Notes under the pieces: generated by a model
The model's database searches: none
What the model saw: only the letters and a program-made list of their open reading frames with translations
Told to the model about the DNA's origin: nothing
Assembly: GCA_964346955.1 (NCBI GenBank)
Contig: CAYFWT010000006.1
Span: forward strand, 1-33,239
DNA length: 33,239 bases
Direction of reading: 5' to 3'
From: CAYFWT01 sp964346955
Lineage (GTDB): Bacteria; Patescibacteriota; Minisyncoccia; Portnoybacterales; UBA2143
In this document: in pieces, positions 1 through 7,005 of the stretch
Layout of the letters: each line of letters starts with the position of its first letter
Numbering within the stretch: the first letter of the stretch is position 1
Made by a program: the position numbers and the translations under genes

Positions 1-36
1 CATTATTTTCCGTTTGCCAAAAATACTCTAATAAAT

Positions 37-474
37 ATGGAAAAAAGAAAATTTCTAAAAAGTATTATTAGCTGGTTTGTTTATTTAGCTATTTTAATAG
101 CTCTGATTTATGGTATTCCGCAAATTTTAACTTTTGTTTTAGAGACAGAATATCCTATGGCCTCAATTACCTCTGGTTCAATGTGGCCGGCTTTAAAGAA
201 AGGGGATTTGGTTTTGATTCAAGCAGTTGATAAAGGAGAACTTGAGGTAGGGGATGTGGTGGTTTATCAGAATCCCAGAGGATTTACTATTCACCGGATA
301 GTTAAATTAAATGTAAGTACTTTGGTAACCAAGGGTGATGCTAATAATGCCAACGATAGTCCAGTTGAATACGGACAGGTTATTGGCCGAGTGGTTAATT
401 TGAAAAATAAGCCCTTGAGAATTCCCTATTTGGGGATGATTAGTATTTTTGTTCAAAAATATAAAGCATCATGA
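37..474 (+). CDS. Signal peptidase I, Ser/His (SipW/archaeal) type
   Basis: This is a membrane signal peptidase (family S26) that removes N-terminal signals from exported proteins. The 145-residue protein has one N-terminal membrane segment (about residues 11-34), then the catalytic motif ITSGSMWPAL with Ser48. The second catalytic residue is His86 in FTIHRIV, where the usual bacterial LepB has lysine; this marks the SipW/archaeal/ER subtype. The acidic box KGDANNANDSP (about 99-109) and the following GRV also fit. It is short, with no large cap domain. The stop overlaps the next gene by ATGA, so the two are probably translationally coupled and the downstream membrane protein may be a substrate. 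No Shine-Dalgarno is seen, and the promoter may lie before the window. Family call is firm; the substrate is inference. Confidence 0.9.
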   Translation: MEKRKFLKSIISWFVYLAILIALIYGIPQILTFVLETEYPMASITSGSMWPALKKGDLVLIQAVDKGELEVGDVVVYQNPRGFTIHRIVKLNVSTLVTKGDANNANDSPVEYGQVIGRVVNLKNKPLRIPYLGMISIFVQKYKAS

Positions 475-1976
475 ATGAGTACCAGAAAGAAATAGAAATA
501 CCTATCGCTAGAGTGATTCCGATAAGAGTGATTAAAAAGCCTTCTAGAGCAAAGGATTATTTGAGGTTTGCTTTGAAAGCAGTTAGTTGTCTGTTCTTGG
601 CAGTTGTTTTGATTATTAGCCAGACCCAGATTTTTAGTGCTTTTGAAGCTCATGTCATTAACGTGACAGCCAGGATAGTGGCCAAGCCTGATGGCAAAAC
701 CAGTCTTTGTCTTTGCAAAAGAGTCTTAGCTGTCTGCCTGAGGCCAGATGGGAGTTATTCTATTTTTGGTGATATTTTTATCAAAAATACTGGGGAGAAT
801 CCAGCTAATGTTACTGGGAAGACTGATGTGGTTTGGTATAAGCTCAAAGGGAATAATCCTTGGCAAGAGACAGACAGTAATATTACTACTAATATTCCCT
901 CAATTATTCCTGTTAATAGTGGCCAGTATCAAAGATTTTTCTATTCTGGAACATTTGAGTTGCCCGAAGGAGTTCCTTCATACTGTCTGGCTACAAGAAA
1001 TGAATTACGGGTGACCATCAGTAATCATCCTCAAGGAGAACATACTTTTGTTACTAGAAGGAGTTTTGAATTATCAAGAAGCCGAGAGGGTTGCCGAGTT
1101 AGACGGAATATGAGGAGTTATCTTACAGACATTCATGATTTAAGCTCTTTCTTCTCTGATTTGATTGCCGGTAACGCCTTAAGCCAGCGTTATCAAGGTT
1201 ATCTCAAAGACCAGCTTAGCGATTTCGCAGATTTGGATACAGCTGCTCCCCAATGTGGTCTTCAATTATCAGATGATGATTTTGAAGATTATAGTTTTCC
1301 CCAGCTTCCCTTAAGTGGAGAAGGCTATAACGGCAGGCTTGTTCAAGAAGAGATGGTTACTGATGAAGGATTAGTTGGTAATATTTGCTCAAGATTCTTT
1401 GTTGAAAGCGAGGAACCTGTTATTGAGGATGTCGTTGAAGGAGATATTATAGAAGATATTTTAGAAGAAGAAACATCTGAGGAGGAAAAGATTGAGCCAG
1501 AGGATAACTTTGTGGAATTAACTCCTGAGGAGAGGCTAATTCCATTGACACCTGAGGAAGGAGGACCACCTCTTGAAGAAACAGTTGCTGAAATAGAAGA
1601 AGAAACAGAGTCAGGATTAGAAGAACAATTAGAAATAGCTTCTTCTACGTTGGAAATGGCTTCGTCCACAGAGGAGATAATTGAAGAAATGATTGAGGCA
1701 ACAACCACCGAGAAAGTAGTTATTGAGGCAACCACAACTGAAGAAATAATTATTAATGAATTAGGAGCTCAGGCAGATGAAGCGCCGGAAAATACTGAAG
1801 AGATTGAGGAACCTGAGCCAGTTAAAGAGCCAGAACCAGCTGACGAACCAGAGCCAACTGAACCAGAAGAGCCAGAGGCTGATTTAGATGAGGGAATAGA
1901 ACCAGAGGAAGCAGCTATTCCAGAGGATGACTCAATTTCTGAGGATGGTTCGCTAGATGATTCATCGGAAGATTAA
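471..1976 (+). CDS. Membrane-anchored surface protein with acidic Glu/Pro/Thr-rich tail, unknown function
   Basis: I do not recognise a named family. The 501-residue protein has a basic cytoplasmic start, one hydrophobic segment at about residues 32-52, then FEAHVINVTARI, a signal-to-mature transition like those of SipW-processed proteins. Residues about 60-205 look like a beta-rich Ig-like exported domain, with cysteines at 80, 82 and 89. Residues about 205-300 are mixed. From about 310 to the end the protein is extremely acidic, with repeated EEP/EPEP and ATTTE-type words, likely an extended stalk or cation-binding surface region. It overlaps the signal peptidase by ATGA, suggesting an enzyme-substrate pair (inference). 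The next 200 bases hold a complex hairpin. It could be a pseudopilin-like or cell-envelope spacer protein; function is unproven. Confidence 0.75.
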   Translation: MNEYQKEIEIPIARVIPIRVIKKPSRAKDYLRFALKAVSCLFLAVVLIISQTQIFSAFEAHVINVTARIVAKPDGKTSLCLCKRVLAVCLRPDGSYSIFGDIFIKNTGENPANVTGKTDVVWYKLKGNNPWQETDSNITTNIPSIIPVNSGQYQRFFYSGTFELPEGVPSYCLATRNELRVTISNHPQGEHTFVTRRSFELSRSREGCRVRRNMRSYLTDIHDLSSFFSDLIAGNALSQRYQGYLKDQLSDFADLDTAAPQCGLQLSDDDFEDYSFPQLPLSGEGYNGRLVQEEMVTDEGLVGNICSRFFVESEEPVIEDVVEGDIIEDILEEETSEEEKIEPEDNFVELTPEERLIPLTPEEGGPPLEETVAEIEEETESGLEEQLEIASSTLEMASSTEEIIEEMIEATTTEKVVIEATTTEEIIINELGAQADEAPENTEEIEEPEPVKEPEPADEPEPTEPEEPEADLDEGIEPEEAAIPEDDSISEDGSLDDSSED

Positions 1977-1991
1977 AAGAGGCCTGGGCTT

Positions 1992-2061
1992 GCCTCGTTA
2001 GAAGTCCGTTCCGCTAAAGGCGGAACGGCAATCGCCTAAGGCGATTTACTTCTAACGGGGC
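1992..2061. repeat. Three-way (cruciform-like) inverted repeat
   Basis: An outer 14-bp stem (1992-2005 with 2048-2061, one G-T pair) encloses two separate perfect hairpins: 2006-2014 with 2020-2028 (9 bp) and 2030-2036 with 2040-2046 (7 bp, 3-base loop). It begins 16 bases after the acidic-protein stop. There is no T-run after it, so it is not a simple terminator. It could be an RNA-processing or stability structure, or a palindromic mobile repeat built by nesting. Confidence 0.75.
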
Positions 2062-2093
2062 TTGACACGATTTCGAAATAAGGGCAATATAGA
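2062..2093 (+). promoter_or_regulatory. Candidate promoter for the subtilase gene
   Basis: A perfect -35 TTGACA (2062-2067) directly abuts the preceding three-way repeat. The -10 is poor: CAATAT at 17-base spacing, or AATATA at 18. If used, transcription would start near 2097 and the leader would include the hairpin at 2105-2130. This is weak evidence. Confidence 0.35.
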
Positions 2094-2104
2094 AGTAAAG
2101 ATTT

Positions 2105-2132
2105 AATAAGGGAGCGGAGGCTCCTTTATTTT
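2105..2132 (+). terminator. Terminator-like hairpin ahead of the subtilase gene
   Basis: AATAAGGGAGC (2105-2115) pairs with GCTCCTTTATT (2120-2130) around the loop GGAG, with one G-T pair in 11. The trailing T-run is short (TTTATTTTAG). It may end transcription of the signal peptidase operon. If the TTGACA promoter at 2062 is real, it would sit in the subtilase leader as an attenuator. Confidence 0.55.
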
Positions 2133-2183
2133 AGATAGATATTATTGCCTGAGTCCTTTACCCTCACTCAGGACATAAATTAT

Positions 2184-4628
2184 ATGAGAAAAATAAAAAT
2201 AAATTTAATTGTTGGTTTGGCTACTTTGACTGTTTTGGCTGGACCAATCGGAGTAGGAGGAGCCTTTAATTTTAGTAACCTAGAAATTAAATCTAATTTT
2301 GATTTGCCTGAGAGGCCAGAAATGCCCGAGATGCCAGAAATGCCCGAGGTGCCGGAAATAAAAGATTTGCTTAAGGGAAAATATGTTCAAGATGAGATTG
2401 TGGTTAAGTTTAAAGGAGATGTCAGACCCTTTCGAGTAATTAAGGTACCCCAAGGGAAAGTAGGGGAAAAACTGGCCGAGTATCTAAAAAGAAAAGATGT
2501 TGAATATGTTGAGCCAAACTATATTGCTTATGCTTTGATGACGCCCAATGACCCTTACTATTCTTATCAGTGGCATTTAGATAATTCAGCTTATGGAGGG
2601 GTTAATCTGGAAACAGCTTGGAATATTTCAACTGGCTCAGGAGTAACCGTAGCGGTTGTTGATTCAGGGATTAGCCAAGGTTCGGATTTGACTGATACCT
2701 GTTTTGTGGCTGGTTATGACTTTGCCTATAACGATAGCAATCCCAGTGATGATAATGGTCACGGCACTCATATCGCCGGCACAGTAGCTCAGAGTACTAA
2801 CAATAATCATGGAGTAGCTGGGATAGCTTTTAATGCTTGTTTGATGCCAGTTAAAGTATTAAATAGATATGGCAGTGGAAGTTATTCTGATGTGGCTGAT
2901 GGGATTCGTTGGGCAGCTGACCATGGCGCTCAAGTGATTAATTTGAGTTTAGGTGGTTCCTCACCTGGTCAGGTTTTAGAAGATGCCGTGGCTTATGCCT
3001 ACAATCATGGAGTAGTCGTGCTGGCAGCAGCTGGTAATAGCGGTTCTTCCAGTGTTAATTATCCAGCTGCTTATGATGATTATGTTATTACTGTGGGAGC
3101 GACTCAATATGATGAGAATATAGCTCCTTATTCTAATCGTGGTCCTAGCTTAGATTTAGTTGCTCCGGGCGGTAACTCAGATTTAGACCAAAATAATGAT
3201 GGTTATGGTGATGGAATTCTCCAGCAGACTTTATATAGAAGATATTGGCGAGTTACCTGGGGCTATTACTTTATGGAAGGAACTTCCATGGCCACTGCTC
3301 ATGTTTCTGGGGTAGCCGCTTTGGTTTTAGCTAATGGTAATGCTTCAACACCTGATGGAGTGCGGACTGTTTTAGAGAGTACAGCCGATGATTTAGGGAC
3401 AGCTGGTCGCGATAATACTTATGGCTGGGGATTAGTTAATGCTGCCGCTGCTTTAGGTTATAGTCCTGGGCCACCAGTACCAGTTGATAATCCTCCAGCA
3501 GTTAATATTACTTCGCCTTTGAATGGAGCCACTGTTTCGGGAACAGTCACCATTACTGCTAATGCTTCTGATGATAATGGAGTAACTCAAGTTGAGTTCT
3601 TTGTTGATGGAGGTTCGATTGGTATAGATAATACTTCTCCCTATAGTGTTTCCTGGAATAGTACTAGTATTTCTGATGGGGGTCATACTATTAAAGCCAC
3701 CGCTACTGACACGGCTCCTCAAACAGCCAGTGATTCAATAAGTGTTACAGTGGATAATGAAAATGATTCACCTATTGCTAATGCTGGCTCTAATCAAACT
3801 GTTTCTGATGATGATGGGACAGGCTCTGAACTTGTTACCTTAGATGGTTCTGGTTCTTATGACCCAGATGGGACTATTTCTTCTTATCAATGGAAAGAAG
3901 GAGCCACTGTTTTAGGCAATACGGCTATTATTAATTATGGTTTTTCAGTAGGCACTCATAATGTTACTTTGACAGTGACTGACAATGAAGGAGCTATTGG
4001 TAGTGATGGGGTAGTGGTGACTGTTTTAGCTAATCAAGCTCCCACCGCTAATGCTGGTTCTGATAAATCAGCTTATGTTGGTGATACAATAAATTTTGAT
4101 GGGTCTGGTTCTGCTGACCCGGATGGTTCCATTGTTAGTTATCATTGGGATTTTGATGATGGAGATGATGATACTGGAGTGACTACTTCTCATGTTTATT
4201 CAACAGCCGGTACCTATACAGTTATTCTGACGGTAACTGATAATGGTAGCTTAACTGACCAAGATACGGCCATTGTGACCATTAGTGAAGTACCAGCAAC
4301 ACCAACTGCCTGGTTAAATATTGGTCTTTCTAAGCAAACCATCTGGCGGTGGTGGAGAGTGACCGCTACGGTGACGGTGAGAGGAAACAATGCTAGCGGT
4401 TCATTAATTGAAGGAGCCACTGTAAAAGGAGCTTGGAGCGGTGCTTATAGTGGTAGTGTCTCTGGAACGACCAATAGCAGTGGCCAAGTCAGTTTTAGAA
4501 CCAGCTTTATTAGAGCCAGCGGCACCCTTACTTTTACGGTTAATCAAGTAACCAAAGGTGGTCAGGAATATCCTTTAGATGGCCAGACCAGTGATTCAAT
4601 CAGCCACAGTAGTAGCTCGCCTTGGTAA
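2184..4628 (+). CDS. Secreted subtilisin-like serine protease with Ig and PKD domains
   Basis: This exported S8-family protease should degrade external protein or process surface proteins. I start it at ATG 2184 because the signal peptide (MRKIKINLIVGLATLTVLAG) begins there; the upstream TTG at 2145 would add an untypical leader. The 814 residues run: signal peptide; a PEMPEMPE-type Pro/Glu linker; an inhibitor-like propeptide ending in VEYVEPNY; the catalytic domain (about 110-420) with Asp160 (VVDSGI), His193 (GHGTH), oxyanion Asn285 (AAGNSG) and Ser368 (GTSMA); a bacterial Ig-like module (about 437-527); two PKD domains (about 528-615 and 618-703); and a C-terminal Ig-like module (about 705-814). 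No membrane anchor or sorting motif is visible at the C terminus, so it is probably secreted or held non-covalently. Confidence 0.95.
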   Translation: MRKIKINLIVGLATLTVLAGPIGVGGAFNFSNLEIKSNFDLPERPEMPEMPEMPEVPEIKDLLKGKYVQDEIVVKFKGDVRPFRVIKVPQGKVGEKLAEYLKRKDVEYVEPNYIAYALMTPNDPYYSYQWHLDNSAYGGVNLETAWNISTGSGVTVAVVDSGISQGSDLTDTCFVAGYDFAYNDSNPSDDNGHGTHIAGTVAQSTNNNHGVAGIAFNACLMPVKVLNRYGSGSYSDVADGIRWAADHGAQVINLSLGGSSPGQVLEDAVAYAYNHGVVVLAAAGNSGSSSVNYPAAYDDYVITVGATQYDENIAPYSNRGPSLDLVAPGGNSDLDQNNDGYGDGILQQTLYRRYWRVTWGYYFMEGTSMATAHVSGVAALVLANGNASTPDGVRTVLESTADDLGTAGRDNTYGWGLVNAAAALGYSPGPPVPVDNPPAVNITSPLNGATVSGTVTITANASDDNGVTQVEFFVDGGSIGIDNTSPYSVSWNSTSISDGGHTIKATATDTAPQTASDSISVTVDNENDSPIANAGSNQTVSDDDGTGSELVTLDGSGSYDPDGTISSYQWKEGATVLGNTAIINYGFSVGTHNVTLTVTDNEGAIGSDGVVVTVLANQAPTANAGSDKSAYVGDTINFDGSGSADPDGSIVSYHWDFDDGDDDTGVTTSHVYSTAGTYTVILTVTDNGSLTDQDTAIVTISEVPATPTAWLNIGLSKQTIWRWWRVTATVTVRGNNASGSLIEGATVKGAWSGAYSGSVSGTTNSSGQVSFRTSFIRASGTLTFTVNQVTKGGQEYPLDGQTSDSISHSSSSPW

Positions 4629-4630
4629 CC

Positions 4631-4658
4631 TTGACAAATAGTTAAAAAAGATTAATAT
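4631..4658 (+). promoter_or_regulatory. Promoter for the metzincin gene
   Basis: TTGACA (4631-4636) is followed after 16 bases by TAATAT (4653-4658). It starts two bases after the subtilase stop, giving a leader of about 40 bases before ATG 4705. The AAGGGGGTG near 4685-4693 resembles a Shine-Dalgarno, but its spacing to the ATG is long. Confidence 0.65.
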
Positions 4659-4704
4659 ATTAAGAGAAATATCCAACCTTAAGAAAGGGGGTGTATAGAA
4701 ATAT

Positions 4705-5484
4705 ATGAAAAAAATAAATACCTTAGGTTTGGCAATTTTTATTGCCGTAATAGCAACTGTTTTAACAGTCGGTGTGGCTTTGGCTTTACCAGAAAATAGA
4801 GGAGTTGATAAAGCAAGAGAAAAAACTCCCGTGCCATTTCCTCAGCCTTCAGAAAAGGATTTAAACAAGATAGTTTTCATTAGATTTGCGCCAGGATTCC
4901 AAAAAGATAAGCCATGTAATAATAATGGAGTCTGTGACTCTGATGAGAAAGGATGGTGTGGTGATTGTAAGAATGGAGGAGAAGAACCACCAGAGGAGCC
5001 AATCACTACTTGCTATGGTTTTCTCTCTGGGGCAAAACCACATTGGAATTGGCTAGAGAATTATTCTTACAATGATTCAGGACTGGGTACAGCTTCGGCC
5101 TGGGCAACTGGTGTCTGGAATGCTGCCACTTCTGCCACAATATTTGGAAGCGGAGAATCTGGAGATTATCCATGGGGAGAGTATGACTATGTAAACTCAA
5201 TAAGTTATGGAGATTATTCAGAGCCCGGTGTAATAGCAGTTGCCGCACTCTGGTATAGGGGAAAGGATATCTACGAATACGACATCATGTTTGACACAGA
5301 TTACTTCCCTGGTTCAGTTGACTTAGACACCGTTGTCTTACACGAATTCGGTCACGGGGCCGGATTAGATGATTTGTACGATGTTGAGTGCGAAGATAAT
5401 GTTATGTATTGGCGTTATATAGGCGTAAAGACAGAATTAGGTGACGGTGATAATGTCGGTATTCAGACATTATACGGTCAATAA
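4705..5484 (+). CDS. Secreted metzincin-type zinc metalloprotease
   Basis: This is a small exported zinc protease of 259 residues. A signal peptide covers about residues 1-28. A short Cys-rich segment (71-88, CNNNGVC and CGDC), of a kind seen in secreted proteins, is followed by a Glu/Pro linker. The catalytic domain carries HEFGHGAGLDD at 213-223: His213 and His217 bind zinc and Glu214 is the base. The usual third His is replaced by Asp223, as in snapalysin-like HExxHxxGxxD enzymes. VMYW (233-236) supplies the Met-turn. It has its own promoter and a strong terminator. The catalytic-domain codons look less AT-rich than those of neighbouring genes, hinting at transfer (visual impression only). 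Substrate unknown. Confidence 0.88.
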   Translation: MKKINTLGLAIFIAVIATVLTVGVALALPENRGVDKAREKTPVPFPQPSEKDLNKIVFIRFAPGFQKDKPCNNNGVCDSDEKGWCGDCKNGGEEPPEEPITTCYGFLSGAKPHWNWLENYSYNDSGLGTASAWATGVWNAATSATIFGSGESGDYPWGEYDYVNSISYGDYSEPGVIAVAALWYRGKDIYEYDIMFDTDYFPGSVDLDTVVLHEFGHGAGLDDLYDVECEDNVMYWRYIGVKTELGDGDNVGIQTLYGQ

Positions 5485-5502
5485 TATTAACTGTTATTGA
5501 AC

Positions 5503-5538
5503 ACAACAAAATCCCCTGCGCAAGGGGGTTTTGTTGTT
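5503..5538 (+). terminator. Rho-independent terminator after the metzincin gene
   Basis: A 14-bp stem (5503-5516 with 5524-5537, one G-T pair) closes a 7-base loop. It has a GC core of CCCC/GGGG and the A-run/T-run flanks of a bidirectional terminator. The next gene's promoter begins within a few bases of it. Confidence 0.9.
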
Positions 5539-5551
5539 GGGAAGAGTTTAG

Positions 5552-5557
5552 TATAAT
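5552..5557 (+). promoter_or_regulatory. -10 element of the first half-MFS gene
   Basis: Perfect TATAAT at 5552-5557 within TTTAGTATAATAAAG. Only nine bases separate it from ATG 5567, so transcription should start at or next to the ATG, giving a leaderless mRNA. The -35 is weak. The same 15-base word recurs before the next gene. Confidence 0.75.
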
Positions 5558-5566
5558 AAAGTTGAG

Positions 5567-6205
5567 ATGAGAATCAACAAGGTCATTAAAGTTTTAATAC
5601 TTTCTGATATATATTTATTTACTGGCTGGGGGTTTATGGCGCCGGTTTTTGCCATTTTTTTAACCAGCCAAATTCAAGGCGGTAATGTCAAAGTAGCTGG
5701 CTATGCTTCAGCTATTTATTGGATTACTAAATCAATCGCCACTATTCCTTTTGGCAGGTATTTAGATAAAAACCACGGAGAAAAAGATGACCTTTGGTTC
5801 CTGATTATCGGCAATATTGTAGGGTCTTTAGCTATTTTTGGATATATTTTCTCTAGTTTACCTTGGCACATTTATCTTTTGCAAATATTTTATGCCATTG
5901 GCATGAGCATGAATATCCCGGCCTTCACAGCAATGTTTACTCGGCATATTGATAAAGGTGAGGAAGCTTTTGAATGGGGGACCAGAAGTGCTTTACTTTC
6001 TTTGGGAACTGGGGTGGCTGGAGCTTTGGGAGGGGTAGTTGCTCATCATCTTGGTTTCATGGTTCTTTTTATCGGGGTATCTATTTTTTATCTGGTTAGC
6101 GGTTTATTGCCTCTTTTAATTACCAAAGAAATATTTCCTAAAAGCAGAGAAAAACCGAAGGTCTTGGTGGCTAAAAGTGTCCAGCCGCCCCATCCCAAAG
6201 AATAA
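5567..6205 (+). CDS. Half-size MFS-type membrane transporter, copy 1
   Basis: A 212-residue integral membrane protein with about six hydrophobic segments, the size of one half of a 12-helix major facilitator. The loop between helices 2 and 3, GRYLDKNHGEKDD (about 64-76), matches the MFS signature GxLaDrxGrr. A full transporter probably needs dimerisation, or pairing with the tandem paralogue at 6260. The substrate cannot be told. The C-terminal tail (about 193-212) is short, basic and proline-containing. No Shine-Dalgarno is present, in line with leaderless transcription from the TATAAT at 5552. It could also be a genuinely half-length MFS-like family rather than a truncated gene, since both copies end at the same point. 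Confidence 0.85.
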   Translation: MRINKVIKVLILSDIYLFTGWGFMAPVFAIFLTSQIQGGNVKVAGYASAIYWITKSIATIPFGRYLDKNHGEKDDLWFLIIGNIVGSLAIFGYIFSSLPWHIYLLQIFYAIGMSMNIPAFTAMFTRHIDKGEEAFEWGTRSALLSLGTGVAGALGGVVAHHLGFMVLFIGVSIFYLVSGLLPLLITKEIFPKSREKPKVLVAKSVQPPHPKE

Positions 6206-6244
6206 GAAAGGGTCTATCTAAAAGTGTTGTTGGAAGGAGTTTAG

Positions 6245-6250
6245 TATAAT
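6245..6250 (+). promoter_or_regulatory. -10 element of the second half-MFS gene
   Basis: TATAAT at 6245-6250 in the same TTTAGTATAATAAAG word as the upstream copy, again nine bases before the ATG (6260). The promoter was duplicated with the gene or is conserved by selection. Leaderless transcription is predicted. Confidence 0.75.
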
Positions 6251-6259
6251 AAAGAAGAT

Positions 6260-6904
6260 ATGAGAATCAATATCAATAGAGTGATTAAGATTTTAATCCT
6301 CTCCGACGTTTATTTAATTACCGGGGCTGGTTTTGTTACACCGATTTTTGCTATCTTTTTAACTAACCAGATTCAAGGGGGCAATATTAAAGTAGCTGGT
6401 TATGCGGCAGCTATTTATTTTGTAGTTAAGTCATTGGTGGTTATTCCTTTTGGCAAATATTTAGATAGAAACCACGGAGAAAAAGATGACCTTTGGTTTA
6501 TAATTATTGGTAATATTTTAGCGGCTTTGGCTATTTTTGGTTATCTCTTTGCTCGCTTGCCCTGGCATATTTATGCTTTGAAAGTAATTTATGCTATTGG
6601 CATAGGCATGAACGTGCCAGGTTATACGGCTATTTTCACCAGGCATATTGATAAAGGTAAGGAAGCTTTTGAATGGAGTACCAGAAGCTCTTTAACTGGT
6701 CTAGGGGCAGGAATTGCTGGTGGGCTAGGCGGTTTGGTGGCTCACTATTTTGGCTTTAATATTCTTTTTATTGGGGTAGGCATTTTCATTCTGTTGAGCG
6801 CCTTTTTACCTCTTTTAATTTACAAAGAAATGATGCCCAAAGATAAAAAGACACCGCGGCTCTTAGTGGTTAAAGACACGGAACCTTTCCCTTCCAAAGA
6901 ATAA
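6260..6904 (+). CDS. Half-size MFS-type membrane transporter, copy 2
   Basis: A 214-residue tandem paralogue of the gene just upstream. The two proteins align from end to end without large gaps and share the loop GKYLDRNHGEKDD, the TRHIDKG segment (about residues 131-137) and the PLLI end of the last helix. About six membrane segments are predicted. The pair could form a heterodimeric 12-helix MFS transporter (inference). It has its own promoter, so the two copies need not be expressed at fixed ratio. The gene ends directly at the GGACTGTCCC palindrome cluster. Substrate unknown. Confidence 0.85.
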   Translation: MRININRVIKILILSDVYLITGAGFVTPIFAIFLTNQIQGGNIKVAGYAAAIYFVVKSLVVIPFGKYLDRNHGEKDDLWFIIIGNILAALAIFGYLFARLPWHIYALKVIYAIGIGMNVPGYTAIFTRHIDKGKEAFEWSTRSSLTGLGAGIAGGLGGLVAHYFGFNILFIGVGIFILLSAFLPLLIYKEMMPKDKKTPRLLVVKDTEPFPSKE

Positions 6905-6990
6905 GGACTGTCCCCCAGGGACAGTCCCCAAATAGCAGTCCTTAAGGACTGTCCCTTAGGGACTGTCCCTAAAATACAGTCCTTGTCCCT
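6905..6990. repeat. GGACTGTCCC palindrome cluster
   Basis: An 86-base spacer is built almost entirely from one word and its complement. GGACTGTCCC (6905-6914) pairs with GGGACAGTCC (6918-6927). CAGTCCTTAAGGACTG (6936-6951) is a perfect 16-base palindrome. GGACTGTCCCT occurs directly at 6946-6956 and 6960-6970. An ACAGTCC remnant lies at 6977-6983. It could serve as terminator-like RNA structure, a binding site, or a decayed palindromic repeat. There is no spacer regularity of a CRISPR. Confidence 0.85.
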
Positions 6991-6994
6991 AATT

Positions 6995-7000
6995 TATAAA
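6995..7000 (+). promoter_or_regulatory. Candidate -10 element for polX
   Basis: TATAAA (6995-7000, within TTTATAAAAT) ends five bases before ATG 7006. No -35 is evident. If used, the polX mRNA would be leaderless, like the two preceding genes. Confidence 0.4.
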
Positions 7001-7005
7001 ATTCC

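Noticed and set aside
1343..1735. Minus-strand Ser-rich ORF
   Set aside because: It is a by-product of the repetitive GAA/GAG codons of the acidic protein on the other strand.
6905..6990. Possible CRISPR array
   Set aside because: The repeats are short, inverted as well as direct, and have no regular unique spacers; no cas genes are near.
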